NCBI GenBank assembly: GCA_903828455.1 | Contig: CAIKMJ010000046.1 | Location: 1-64,000, forward strand | Origin: an uncultured Acidobacteriia bacterium | GTDB lineage: Bacteria > Acidobacteriota > Terriglobia > Bryobacterales > Bryobacteraceae | Reading direction: 5' to 3' | Length of the DNA: 64,000 nt | Part shown: positions 45,854 through 53,905 of the stretch, one piece after another | Layout of the letters: each line of letters starts with the position of its first letter | Position numbering within the stretch: the first letter of the stretch is position 1 | Notes under the pieces: model-generated | What the model was told of the DNA's origin: nothing | The model's database searches: none | Seen by the model: the letters and a program-made list of their open reading frames with translations, nothing else | Program-made: the position numbers and the translations under genes

Positions 45854-47085
45854 CACTCGCAAAGCATTCACTTGGCACGGGCGACCGTTTCGGCCGGCAG
45901 GCGGCTGCCCAACTCTCTGCCTTTATTTCTGCCCGCAACCAGGGCATCCATCTTGTACCCGTGTGGAACAAGTCGAACCGCGAACACACGTTTATCGGCT
46001 CCGAACCCGCCGCCGTCCGCGCCGCCGCCAATCGCGCGGTGGTGGAACTGGGCTGGAGCGAGCCGTATTACGTGGATGCCGATCACATCAACATCGATAC
46101 GGTGGATCGCTTTATCGCACCGTCCGACTTCTTCACGATCGACGTCGCGCATTTCATCGGCGCCGCGCCCGAAGTCGGGGCCGTGGAGGCCTTCGTTTCA
46201 CGCCATCCGGAGCTCAGTCGGGAATCGGGCGCGACAACGTCCGCCATCACCGCCATCGCAACGAAATATCTGGCCGCGACCGCTGAAGCAGGCAGAATCT
46301 ACCGTCACATCGCGGCCCGCAAGGGAGAAGGGAACTTCATCACGGAAGTTTCCATGGACGAAACCGACTCGCCGCAGACGCCGACGGAATTGCTCGTCAT
46401 CCTCGCGGCGCTCGCCGATGAACGCATTCCGCTTCAGACCATTGCGCCCAAGTTCACCGGCCAGTTCAACAAAGGCGTCGATTACGTCGGCAACCTCGAG
46501 CAGTTCGCGCGTGAGTTCCGGGACGACCTTTCGGCGGTGGCAATCGCCGTCAATCGCTACGGCCTTCCGGCGAACCTGAAGCTCAGCATTCACTCGGGAA
46601 GCGATAAATTTTCGCTCTATCCGATCATGGCGGCCGCGCTGGCGGAAACCGGCGCCGGCCTGCATGTGAAGACCGCGGGCACGACGTGGCTTGAGGAACT
46701 CATCGGTCTCGCCGAAGGCGGTGGTGAAGGGCTTGCGGCCGTCAAAGCAATTTACGGCAAAGCGTGGGCGCAGCGCGAAACATTGTGCCAGCCCTACGCA
46801 ACTGTGATCGACATCGATTTCGCCCGCCTGCCCGACCCGGCGGCATTCGCGGACTGGCCTTCCGACCACGTGGTGGCGGCGATCCGGCACGACCCGGCCT
46901 GCCCGGCTTTCGACCCGAACGTCCGGCAACTGCTGCACGTCGGCTTCAAGATCGCGGCCAAAATGGGCACCGAGTATCTGCGGCTCCTCGATGAATTCCA
47001 GCCGAGTGTTTCGAGGAATGTCACCGACAACATCTTCAGGCGGCATATTCTGCCGCTATGGTCTCCGGTGTTCAAGCGGTCGTGA
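45847..47085 (+). CDS. uxaE: Tagaturonate/fructuronate epimerase
   Basis: A 412-residue member of the UxaE family first defined in Thermotoga, which interconverts D-tagaturonate and D-fructuronate and so replaces the altronate branch for galacturonate. Typical segments: MLTLAKHSLGTGDRFGRQAA, PVWNKSNREHTFIG, FITEVSMDETDSPQTPTELL, QTIAPKFTGQFNKGVDYVG, LSIHSGSDKFSLYPI and VKTAGTTWLEELIGLAEGG. The ATG at 45847 overlaps the transporter stop by 7 bp; earlier in-frame codons are antisense-like shadow. It ends the right half of the pectin locus. No uxaA/uxaB (altronate) genes accompany it. Confidence 0.92.
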   Translation: MLTLAKHSLGTGDRFGRQAAAQLSAFISARNQGIHLVPVWNKSNREHTFIGSEPAAVRAAANRAVVELGWSEPYYVDADHINIDTVDRFIAPSDFFTIDVAHFIGAAPEVGAVEAFVSRHPELSRESGATTSAITAIATKYLAATAEAGRIYRHIAARKGEGNFITEVSMDETDSPQTPTELLVILAALADERIPLQTIAPKFTGQFNKGVDYVGNLEQFAREFRDDLSAVAIAVNRYGLPANLKLSIHSGSDKFSLYPIMAAALAETGAGLHVKTAGTTWLEELIGLAEGGGEGLAAVKAIYGKAWAQRETLCQPYATVIDIDFARLPDPAAFADWPSDHVVAAIRHDPACPAFDPNVRQLLHVGFKIAAKMGTEYLRLLDEFQPSVSRNVTDNIFRRHILPLWSPVFKRS

Positions 47086-47262
47086 GAAGCCACCGCTCAG
47101 CGGAATCGATGAGGGACTTTCCCCGGACCGGGTCCGGTATAGAGGCGGCAACCCATCCCCGATAGCGAAGCCGGATCGGAAAATCCGCGAGCCCCTCTCC
47201 CCGCGGAGGAGAGTTCCCGTCACCACCGCAACAGCAGATGTCCGGCCGTAGCCTGCAGCAGC

Positions 47263-47294
47263 AAAAAACGGCCACCTTTGCCAGGTGGCCGTTC
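47263..47294 (-). terminator. Rho-independent terminator after tRNA-Leu
   Basis: On the minus strand AACGGCCACCT and AGGTGGCCGTT form a perfect 11-bp stem around a 5-nt loop, followed by TTTTTT. It lies 21 nt past the 3' end of the tRNA gene and probably ends the secG/tRNA transcript. Confidence 0.9.
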
Positions 47295-47314
47295 CTTGTA
47301 AACCATTGAAATCA

Positions 47315-47401
47315 TGGTGCGGAGAGGGGGACTTGAACCCCCACGAGATTGCTCCCGCTAGCACCTCAAGCTAGTGCGTCTGCCAATTCCGCCACCTCCG
47401 C
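47315..47401 (-). tRNA. tRNA-Leu (anticodon GAG)
   Basis: The minus strand folds as a class II tRNA. The acceptor stem GCGGAGG pairs with the 3' end, with CCA encoded (47317-47315). The D arm is GGAATTGGCAGACG, the anticodon arm CTAGC-TTGAGGT-GCTAG with anticodon GAG, a long variable arm CGGGAGCAATCTCG follows, and the T arm is GGGGGTTCAAGTCCCCC. The anticodon reads CUC and CUU leucine codons. It lies 20 bp after secG on the same strand. Confidence 0.97.
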
Positions 47402-47421
47402 AATTTGGGGCGTTGTCGAGA

Positions 47422-47829
47422 TTACTTCTTTGCCGGAGCCGGAGCCTGCGCCGCCGGAGGCACCGCGACCTGCACCGGAACTGCCGGTGTCTGGCCAGCC
47501 GGAGCTGCACTCTGCGCCGGAGCCTTGGCCGGAGCCGGGACCGCCGGAGCGTTCTTCGTCGCGTGCCGCGTCAGAGCCGTCCCGTTCACACCCGCGCCCC
47601 GCGTCGCCAGAATCGACAACGAAATGGACGTCAGCATGAACACGATGGTGGAAATCGTGGTCGCCTTGGAGAGCAGCGTCGCCGAGCCACGCGGACCGAA
47701 TGCGGTCTGAGAGCCCATGCCCCCGAACGCACCAGCCAGGTCGGCCGCCTTGCCGCTCTGCAGCAGGATCACAACAATCAGAAACAGGCACACGAGTACG
47801 TGCACGATAGTCAACAAAACCGTAATCAC
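47422..47829 (-). CDS. secG: Preprotein translocase subunit SecG
   Basis: A small membrane subunit of the SecYEG channel. Two helices are visible, TVLLTIVHVLVCLFLIVVIL followed by LLQSGKAADLAGAFGGMGSQ (the family signature loop) and ISTIVFMLTSISLSIL. The tail of about 55 residues is rich in Pro/Ala/Gln and longer than in E. coli SecG. Translation probably begins at GTG 47829 (VITVLLT); an earlier in-frame GTG at 47853 lies upstream of the -10 box. TATACT ends 9 nt before the chosen GTG. Confidence 0.93.
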   Translation of the reverse strand: MITVLLTIVHVLVCLFLIVVILLQSGKAADLAGAFGGMGSQTAFGPRGSATLLSKATTISTIVFMLTSISLSILATRGAGVNGTALTRHATKNAPAVPAPAKAPAQSAAPAGQTPAVPVQVAVPPAAQAPAPAKK

Positions 47830-47838
47830 AACTTCATC

Positions 47839-47844
47839 AGTATA
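47839..47844 (-). promoter_or_regulatory. -10 box of secG
   Basis: TATACT on the minus strand, ending 9 nt before the GTG at 47829. No clear -35 and no Shine-Dalgarno sequence; the arrangement implies a near-leaderless message. Confidence 0.45.
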
Positions 47845-47997
47845 GCAGGCCACCCCAAACGTGCGCCTTCCCCAATTTCAGAGTACGATTTTTTGCCTCG
47901 CCTCCCGCCGCTGCGGCTAACATGAAATCAGAGGGTTCGATGCCGGGGGAACTACGCGCCCCCGGTCTCCGTATCCTCAATCTTCGGATCTCAGAAA

Positions 47998-48849
47998 GTG
48001 CACATCGTAGCCGACAAAACGAATCCCGCCGCGCGGCCCTGCGAACCGCCGCGCTGGCGTCCCACCGTGCGCTACCTTTCGCAGACCGAGGTGCACGTTT
48101 ACGCGCTCTCCATTGGCGCCAGCGTGCTGCTCAGCTTCTTCCCGTTCCTGATTGTGATGCTCACGCTCATCCGCGACGTCTTCCACCTGCCGCTCGCTGA
48201 AAGCGCTCTTGTGTTCGCATTGCGCGACTATTTTCCCGGCGACCTCGGCGGCTTCATCATCCGCAACCTGACCAAGGTGAATCACGGAAGATTTCAGCTC
48301 ACATCGATCGTCCTGCTGCTTTTCACGGCCAACGGCATCTTTGAGCCCCTCGAGGTCGCGCTCAACCGCGCCTGGGGCGTGGAAGAAAACCGGAGCTACG
48401 TGAAGAACCAGATCCTCAGCCTCTTCATGATTCTCCTGTGCGGCGGCCTGACGCTGGGCTCGGTGCTGCTGACCGCAGTGAATGAGCGCTTCGTGTCGGT
48501 CCAGTACGGAATCAGCGTCCTTCCTACGTGGATGTCGCTCGGGATCTTTAAGCTGGGCGCTATCCCGGTCACGATCCTCTCTCTGTTTCTGGTCTACTGG
48601 ATTCTGCCCAACTGCCGCGTTCCGGCGCGGCGCGTGATGCCGGTTGCCGTGATCGTGGGCCTCGGTCTGGAGGCGCTGAAGTATGTGATCCTGTTCGCGT
48701 GGCCCTGGCTCGACAGGAAATTCCAGAACGAATACGGGCCGTTTAACTACTCGGTCGCAATCGTGATCTTCAGCCTTCTGGCGTCTTTTTTGGTGCTGGC
48801 GGGTGCGGAATGGTCGGCCCGCAAGCCGGCGCCGCCGGTTGAAGCGTAG
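47998..48849 (+). CDS. YihY/BrkB-family inner-membrane protein
   Basis: A 283-residue protein with about six membrane helices: LSIGASVLLSFFPFLIVMLT, LTSIVLLLFTANGIFEPLEV, ILSLFMILLCGGLTLGSVLL, LGAIPVTILSLFLVYWILPN and IVIFSLLASFLVLAG. The motif LPNCRVPARRVMPVAVIVGL then GLEALKYV matches the conserved YihY core (PN..v.....G). Molecular function of the family is unclear; envelope-lipid roles have been proposed for relatives. Start is GTG. It is a single gene, divergent from secG. Confidence 0.88.
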   Translation: MHIVADKTNPAARPCEPPRWRPTVRYLSQTEVHVYALSIGASVLLSFFPFLIVMLTLIRDVFHLPLAESALVFALRDYFPGDLGGFIIRNLTKVNHGRFQLTSIVLLLFTANGIFEPLEVALNRAWGVEENRSYVKNQILSLFMILLCGGLTLGSVLLTAVNERFVSVQYGISVLPTWMSLGIFKLGAIPVTILSLFLVYWILPNCRVPARRVMPVAVIVGLGLEALKYVILFAWPWLDRKFQNEYGPFNYSVAIVIFSLLASFLVLAGAEWSARKPAPPVEA

Positions 48850-48870
48850 TGGGACCGCGCCTCCGGATGA

Positions 48871-48876
48871 GATAAT
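48871..48876 (+). promoter_or_regulatory. -10 box of thioesterase gene
   Basis: GATAAT ends 8 nt before the ATG at 48885; no Shine-Dalgarno sequence or convincing -35. Confidence 0.4.
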
Positions 48877-48884
48877 TGCTATCC

Positions 48885-49445
48885 ATGGCAGACGAAACGG
48901 CGGACGAAGCACAAAAGCGCATCCGTGTTGTCACGTGGGCCGATCCGGAAGAGGCGCGCCGTCAGGGGCGGCGCATGTCGGGTTCGGAGCTTTTTGCGAA
49001 AATGCGGCTCGGGGAGATTGCCGAACCCCCATTTGCCCGGCTGCTGGGCATCGAACTGTTCGACGCAAGCGAGGGCAAAGTTACCATGACGCTGCCGCCC
49101 CAGGAACTCCATTACAACCCAATGGGTTGCGTGCACGGCGGCATCCTGACCACGCTGCTCGATTCCGTCATGTCCGCGGCGGTGCACTCCGCGCTGCCGC
49201 CCGGCAAGGCATACCTGACGCTCAGCATAAATGTGAATTTCCTGAAGCCTGTCTATGAACACACCGGAGAGATCATGGCGCATGGCACCGTTGTCTCGAT
49301 CCGTCGCCAGGTAGCGGCTGCCGAAGGCCGGATTGTCGATCCGAAAGGCGATATCTGCGCTACAGGCACCGCCACATGCATGGTTTTTGACATGCCGGGC
49401 GGGCGCAAGCTGACCGCGGATTCCGAAACGGGCGCAGGGTCATGA
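48885..49445 (+). CDS. PaaI-type hotdog-fold thioesterase
   Basis: A 186-residue acyl-CoA thioesterase-like protein. The hotdog core shows LHYNPMGCVHGGILTTLLDS, the HGG motif with the active-site region, and AYLTLSINVNFLKPV on the following strand. The first 50 residues form a charged extension not found in the shortest PaaI proteins. Substrate is unknown. It overlaps the STAS gene by 4 bp, so the two are made together, an unusual pairing. Confidence 0.85.
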   Translation: MADETADEAQKRIRVVTWADPEEARRQGRRMSGSELFAKMRLGEIAEPPFARLLGIELFDASEGKVTMTLPPQELHYNPMGCVHGGILTTLLDSVMSAAVHSALPPGKAYLTLSINVNFLKPVYEHTGEIMAHGTVVSIRRQVAAAEGRIVDPKGDICATGTATCMVFDMPGGRKLTADSETGAGS

Positions 49446-49786
49446 ACGCAACCTTCTCCATCCGCGAGTCTGCGGACGTGACCATTATCGACGTGGCGGG
49501 CCGGATCACGTTTGGCGGCCCGGCTTACGAACTGCGAAGCTCAATCGGGTTGGCGCTGCAGCAGGGGGTAACGAAGATTCTGCTGAATCTTGCTGGCGCG
49601 GAATATCTCGACAGCACAGGGATCGGCGAACTTCTCGCCGGCGTCCGCGCGGCGGGCGAGCACGGAGCGGCGCTGAAGCTGCTCAACGTCCCCCGTCGAA
49701 TCCGGGATTTGCTCCGCCTGACCGGAGTATTTGACGTTTTTGAACAATTCAGCGACGAAGCCGCGGCGGTTGCGAGCTTCGCATAA
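49442..49786 (+). CDS. STAS-domain anti-sigma-factor antagonist
   Basis: A 114-residue SpoIIAA/RsbV-type protein. TIIDVAGRITFGG is strand 1-2 and LLNLAGAEYLDSTGIGELLA carries the conserved D-S-T-G, in which Ser is the phosphorylation site of partner-switching proteins. The C-terminal VFDVFEQFSDEAAAVASF helix is typical. No anti-sigma kinase is adjacent, so the partner is unknown. Confidence 0.92.
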   Translation: MNATFSIRESADVTIIDVAGRITFGGPAYELRSSIGLALQQGVTKILLNLAGAEYLDSTGIGELLAGVRAAGEHGAALKLLNVPRRIRDLLRLTGVFDVFEQFSDEAAAVASFA

Positions 49787-49792
49787 GCGGCG

Positions 49793-50659
49793 CTAAATCC
49801 GGGCGGCCGTGCGGCCGATGTCTTCCCAGATCCGCGGGCTGCTGCCCGGCCAGTCGAGGTGAAGGTCCCGCGATACTTCCTCGATCATGTCCATCGTCGC
49901 GTGCCGACTGGACAGGGCGAACGCTGTCAGCAACACGTTATCGCAGACGGAATTGATCAGTCGCGGAATGCCCTGCGTTCGCAGATGAATTTCCGCGAGC
50001 ACATCGGGACTGAACACGTTCTGCTCACGCATGCCCGCCCGTGCCAGACGAGATGCAATGTACTGCGAAGTTTCCATGGCCGACAACGGGCGCAAATGGC
50101 AGCGCAGGGCGATGCGCTGCTTGAGCTGGCGGAACTCCCGCTCCTCCAGCTTCCGATCCAGTTCCGGCTGCCCGGAGAGGATGATCTGCAGCATTTTGCC
50201 GCGCCGGTTCTCAAGGTTCCCGAGCAAGCGGACCTCCTCGAGAACATCCCACTCGAGGTTGTGAGCCTCATCGATAATCAGAACGGTGGTCTGATTCTGG
50301 TTGGCGCGCTGGATCAGCAGCGCGTTGAGCGCAAAGAGCACTTCCGGCTTCGACTTGCGATCGCACTGCAGGTCGAAATCGTAGGCGATCATCTCGAAAA
50401 ACTGATCCGACGTGAGCCGCGAATTAAACACGAATGCAAACTGGATCCGGGCCTGGGATAGCTGATCCCGCAGACATTCCAGCATGGTCGTCTTGCCGGT
50501 GCCGACTTCCCCCGTCAGGACAATGAAGCCTTTGCGGCTCTGAACTCCGTACGTGAGGCTTGAGATCGCCTCTTCGTGCTGGGCGCTCCGAAAAAGGAAG
50601 GACGGATCGGGGCTCAGATTAAATGGAGAACTGTTTAGCCCAAAGAACGCCTTGTACAT
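49793..50659 (-). CDS. ExeA/GspA-like AAA ATPase
   Basis: A 288-residue ATPase of the ExeA group, which in type II secretion and related exopolysaccharide systems pairs with peptidoglycan-binding partners. N-terminus MYKAFFGLNSSPFNLSPDPS is the family hallmark; Walker A is TGEVGTGKTTMLE, Walker B VLIIDEAHNL, and ILSGQPELDRKL is sensor 1. The C-terminal lid contains RTQGIPRLINSVCDNVLL. The C-terminal peptidoglycan-binding part of ExeA is absent. Start ATG 50659 was chosen on family length; an ATG at 50683 is in frame. TAAAGT lies 10 nt upstream. Confidence 0.88.
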   Translation of the reverse strand: MYKAFFGLNSSPFNLSPDPSFLFRSAQHEEAISSLTYGVQSRKGFIVLTGEVGTGKTTMLECLRDQLSQARIQFAFVFNSRLTSDQFFEMIAYDFDLQCDRKSKPEVLFALNALLIQRANQNQTTVLIIDEAHNLEWDVLEEVRLLGNLENRRGKMLQIILSGQPELDRKLEEREFRQLKQRIALRCHLRPLSAMETSQYIASRLARAGMREQNVFSPDVLAEIHLRTQGIPRLINSVCDNVLLTAFALSSRHATMDMIEEVSRDLHLDWPGSSPRIWEDIGRTAARI

Positions 50660-50669
50660 ACGCAATTCG

Positions 50670-50675
50670 ACTTTA
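50670..50675 (-). promoter_or_regulatory. -10-like box of ExeA-like gene
   Basis: TAAAGT on the minus strand ends 10 nt before the ATG at 50659. Moderate match only. Confidence 0.25.
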
Positions 50676-50769
50676 ACACGCATTTGCGCCAATCCAAATG
50701 CTCCACTTAGGGAGCATGGGCGATACTGGTAGCAGCCCAAGCGGTAGTGCAACGCTCAATCTACGAAAT

Positions 50770-52914
50770 ATGCCGGAAGTCCTTTACACTACGCCGCACG
50801 GCATTCAGGTCGCGCGGACAACATCTAAATTGCCCTATCAAAAGGGTTTAGGCCGATTTCTGCGCCAACTGGACACGCAGCGCGGCTTTTATTTGTCTTC
50901 CGGATACGAATTCCCGGGCCGTTATTCGCGCTGGGATATTGTGTCGGTTCATCCGCCCGTGGAACTGGTGGGCTTTCAGCGGGAAGTCACCTTCCGGCCG
51001 CTCAACGAGCGCGGCGTACTGATCAACCGCATGCTGGCCACGGTTCTGGCTGAACACCCGCACTGGGACGATTTCCGCGAGGAGGCCGGCACACTGCGCG
51101 GCACCCTGAAGCCGATGCCGAAGCTGTTCGCCGAAGAAGACCGCAGCAAGCAGCCGTCGATTTTTTCCGTCCTGCGCGCGCTGACTCAGGAATTCCGCAC
51201 CGAGCACGACGATAAGCTCGCCTTCGTCGGCGCTTTCGGCTACGACCTGCTCTTCCAGTTCGAACCGATTCCGCTGCGTTTGCCGCGCGACGGGAAACGC
51301 GATCTGCAGCTCTACCTCTGCGACGACATTATTTATATGGATCGCAAGCGCGAGCAGATCGAGCGCTTCACCTACGAATTCGCGCAGACCGGCGTTTCCA
51401 CCAGGGGCGTCGCCCGCACCGGCGAACGCGTCCCGCGCGCCGCGAAACGAAAGCCCGCCCCCATCGCGGCCGACCACACGCCCGAAGAGTACATGGCCAA
51501 CGTCGAAACCGTGCGCGAAGGCATGCGGCAGGGCGAATACTACGAAGTCGTGCTGGCCCAGACGTTTCAGACTACGTATTCCGGTAAAGCGTCGGACCTG
51601 TTCCAGCGCATGCAGCGAGCCAACCCCTCGCCGTACGAATTTCTGCTGCAGTTCGGTTCCGAACAACTGGTGGGCGCGTCGCCGGAAATGTTTGTGCGGG
51701 TGGAGGGCCAGCGCGTGGAGACCTGCCCTATCGCCGGCACAGCACGCCGAACCGGCGACCCGCTGCAGGACGAAAAGAACGTTCGCGAGCTGCTTTCCTC
51801 GCTGAAGGAAGAATCCGAGCTCACCATGTGTACCGACGTGGACCGCAACGACAAGAGCCGCGTCTGCATTCCAGGCACAGTAAAGGTGATCGGGCGACGG
51901 CTGATCGAAGCCTACGCGGGCCTGTTCCACACCGTCGACCACGTGGAAGGCTATCTGCAGCCCGGTTTCGATTCGCTCGACGCGTTCCTCAGTCACATGT
52001 GGGCCGTTACGCTCATCGGCGCGCCGAAAAAGGCGGCGGCGATGGCGATCGAATCGCTGGAAAAGAATGCCCGCGGATGGTACGGCGGCGCCGTGGGCAT
52101 GCTTTCCCTGAACGGCGACATTAACACTGGCATCCTCATCCGCACCACCTATTTGCGCGACGGCTACGCCACCTACCCGGCCGGCGCCACGCTGCTTTAC
52201 GATTCCGATCCGGCTTCCGAGGAGCGGGAAACGCGACTGAAGGCCACCGGCTTCTTCCGACTGCTCGGCGAACAAACGAAGCCAGCTGCCGCCGCCGTGA
52301 CGGAGGCGGAGCCGATTCACATGAAGCTGCTGCTCGTCGATAACGACGACTGCTTCATTCACACACTTTCCAACTACGCGCGCCAGACGGGCGCGGAAGT
52401 GGTTACTTACCGGGCCGGCACACCGTTTGAAATCCTCGCGGCGACCAGACCCGACATGATTCTGATTTCACCCGGCCCCGGACGTCCCCACGATTTCGGC
52501 GTGCCGGATTTGGTGAAGAAGGCTGCCGACGCAGGCATCCCGATCTTTGGCGTGTGCCTCGGCCTGCAAGGCATTGTGGAGGCGTTCGGCGGCGAACTTG
52601 GCGTACTGGCGTATCCGATGCACGGCAAGCCTTCGGCCATCCGCCATCGCAATATCGGCGTTTTCGAGGGCCTGCCTGAGACGATCGAAGTGGGCCGCTA
52701 TCACTCCCTCTACGCAGTTCCCGAGCATCTGCCGGAATGCCTCGAAGTGACCGCGGAATCGGAAGACGGCGTGATCATGGGCGTCCGCCATCGGACGCTG
52801 CCGATCGAGGCGGTGCAGTTCCACCCGGAATCGATCCTCAGCGCGCAGGCTGATACGGGGCTGAAGATGATGCGAAATGCGCTGCGAATTGCGCGAGCCA
52901 GTCTGAAGCGCTGA
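50770..52914 (+). CDS. trpE(G): Fused anthranilate synthase (components I and II)
   Basis: A 714-residue enzyme making anthranilate from chorismate and glutamine, first step of tryptophan synthesis. The N-terminal two-thirds is the TrpE chorismate-binding part: VLAQTFQTTYSG, GASPEMFVRVEG, CPIAGTARR and TMCTDVDRNDKSR. From about residue 518 a class I glutamine amidotransferase follows: LLLVDNDDCFIHTLSNYARQ, ISPGPGRPHDFG, the nucleophile in FGVCLGLQGIVEAFGG and the His-Glu pair in AVQFHPES. Such fusions are known from rhizobia and others. ATG 50770 (MPEVLYTTPHG) fits the family; ATGs at 50698 and 50716 are in frame. No Trp-rich leader peptide was seen. The end overlaps the convergent capD-like gene by 77 bp. 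Confidence 0.93.
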   Translation: MPEVLYTTPHGIQVARTTSKLPYQKGLGRFLRQLDTQRGFYLSSGYEFPGRYSRWDIVSVHPPVELVGFQREVTFRPLNERGVLINRMLATVLAEHPHWDDFREEAGTLRGTLKPMPKLFAEEDRSKQPSIFSVLRALTQEFRTEHDDKLAFVGAFGYDLLFQFEPIPLRLPRDGKRDLQLYLCDDIIYMDRKREQIERFTYEFAQTGVSTRGVARTGERVPRAAKRKPAPIAADHTPEEYMANVETVREGMRQGEYYEVVLAQTFQTTYSGKASDLFQRMQRANPSPYEFLLQFGSEQLVGASPEMFVRVEGQRVETCPIAGTARRTGDPLQDEKNVRELLSSLKEESELTMCTDVDRNDKSRVCIPGTVKVIGRRLIEAYAGLFHTVDHVEGYLQPGFDSLDAFLSHMWAVTLIGAPKKAAAMAIESLEKNARGWYGGAVGMLSLNGDINTGILIRTTYLRDGYATYPAGATLLYDSDPASEERETRLKATGFFRLLGEQTKPAAAAVTEAEPIHMKLLLVDNDDCFIHTLSNYARQTGAEVVTYRAGTPFEILAATRPDMILISPGPGRPHDFGVPDLVKKAADAGIPIFGVCLGLQGIVEAFGGELGVLAYPMHGKPSAIRHRNIGVFEGLPETIEVGRYHSLYAVPEHLPECLEVTAESEDGVIMGVRHRTLPIEAVQFHPESILSAQADTGLKMMRNALRIARASLKR

Positions 52915-53905
52915 CGGCGTCGCGCGCGGCCAGGATGCCGTTGAGACGCCGCATCCAGGAGTCAATTTCGTCCCAGGCGCCAGGGCCGTCGGCGATCCGG
53001 TGCAAGCCGGGATCGGTGGACCGCTCAAACTCGGTCTCGTCGTCCTTGAGATCTTCCAGCAGCTTGTCACCGGGCCGCAATCCCACGACGCGCGTTTGAA
53101 TCTCACGGCCCATCGCCTGGCCAAGACGGCGGGCGAAATCGATAATCCGCACTGGCTCGCCCATCTCCGGCACAAAGATTTCGCCCTGGTGGACCAGACT
53201 CACGGTTCGAAGAATAAAATCCACGGCCTCGCCCGAGGTGACGAAATAGCGATAGGTTTCCGGGTGCGTGATCGTCACCGGCAGGCCGGCGCGGATCTGC
53301 TCAACGAACGTCGTCCAGACACTGCCTTCGCTGCCCAGAACATTGCCCAGCCGGATCGACCCGCGATGGTTCACGGGCGCGGCGGCGACGATTAACTCAG
53401 AGGCCCGCTTGGTGCGGCCCATGATGCCCTTCGCATTCGCGGCCTTGTCGGTCGAGATAAGCAACACCGTCCCGACGCCCTGCCGGCTGGCGGCGCCCGC
53501 CACGCTCCAGGTGCCCATCACGTTATTGCGCACCGCTTCGATGGGATGCTCCTCCATCAGCGGCACGTGCTTGTAAGCTGCCGCGTGGATGACGGTATCG
53601 ACACTGTTGCGCGCGATGATTTCTTCAATCAGGCCGGCATCGCAAACATCGCCTACGGTGGCGTTCGCGCGAGGACCGAGTTCGCGTGCCAGCCGGAAGA
53701 TGTTGTTCTCCGCCCGGTCCAGCGCCACGAGACAGGCAACTTCCATTGCCGCCAGACGGGCGCAAAGTTTCGAGCCGATGGACCCCGCCGCCCCGGTTAC
53801 CAGGATCCGGCGACTCAACAGCCCGGGAGGCAGCACCGCGGGCGGTGCAATTGCGCGGTCGAGCACGAAGGCAGCTACGGCATCGGGATCCGGGTGAGCG
53901 ATCAC
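52838..53905 (-). CDS. CapD/FlaA1-like nucleotide-sugar 4,6-dehydratase
   Basis: A 355-residue short-chain-dehydrogenase-type enzyme acting on UDP-HexNAc. ILVTGAAGSIGSKLCARL is the NAD loop, HAAAYKHVPLMEEHP is typical of the family, and the catalytic arrangement ISTDKAANAKGIMGRTK shows the Ser...Met-x3-Lys pattern of the PglF/WbpM group in place of Ser-Tyr-Lys. Compared with full CapD it lacks the membrane N-terminus. GTG 53905 was chosen because it overlaps the previous stop by 4 bp (GTGA). It is the last gene of a four-gene polysaccharide operon. Confidence 0.9.
   Translation of the reverse strand: MIAHPDPDAVAAFVLDRAIAPPAVLPPGLLSRRILVTGAAGSIGSKLCARLAAMEVACLVALDRAENNIFRLARELGPRANATVGDVCDAGLIEEIIARNSVDTVIHAAAYKHVPLMEEHPIEAVRNNVMGTWSVAGAASRQGVGTVLLISTDKAANAKGIMGRTKRASELIVAAAPVNHRGSIRLGNVLGSEGSVWTTFVEQIRAGLPVTITHPETYRYFVTSGEAVDFILRTVSLVHQGEIFVPEMGEPVRIIDFARRLGQAMGREIQTRVVGLRPGDKLLEDLKDDETEFERSTDPGLHRIADGPGAWDEIDSWMRRLNGILAARDAVSASDWLAQFAAHFASSSAPYQPAR

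Noticed and set aside
47086-47262. Possible small gene between uxaE and the tRNA terminator
   Set aside because: Frames are short and Arg/Pro-rich with no start context; the stretch appears non-coding.
50698-50770. Stem-loop GCTCC/GGAGC as a tryptophan attenuator before trpE(G)
   Set aside because: The stem is only five base pairs, has no T-tract and no Trp-rich leader peptide.
50848-52362. A 504-codon minus-strand open frame
   Set aside because: Antisense to the fused anthranilate synthase; composition typical of a shadow frame.
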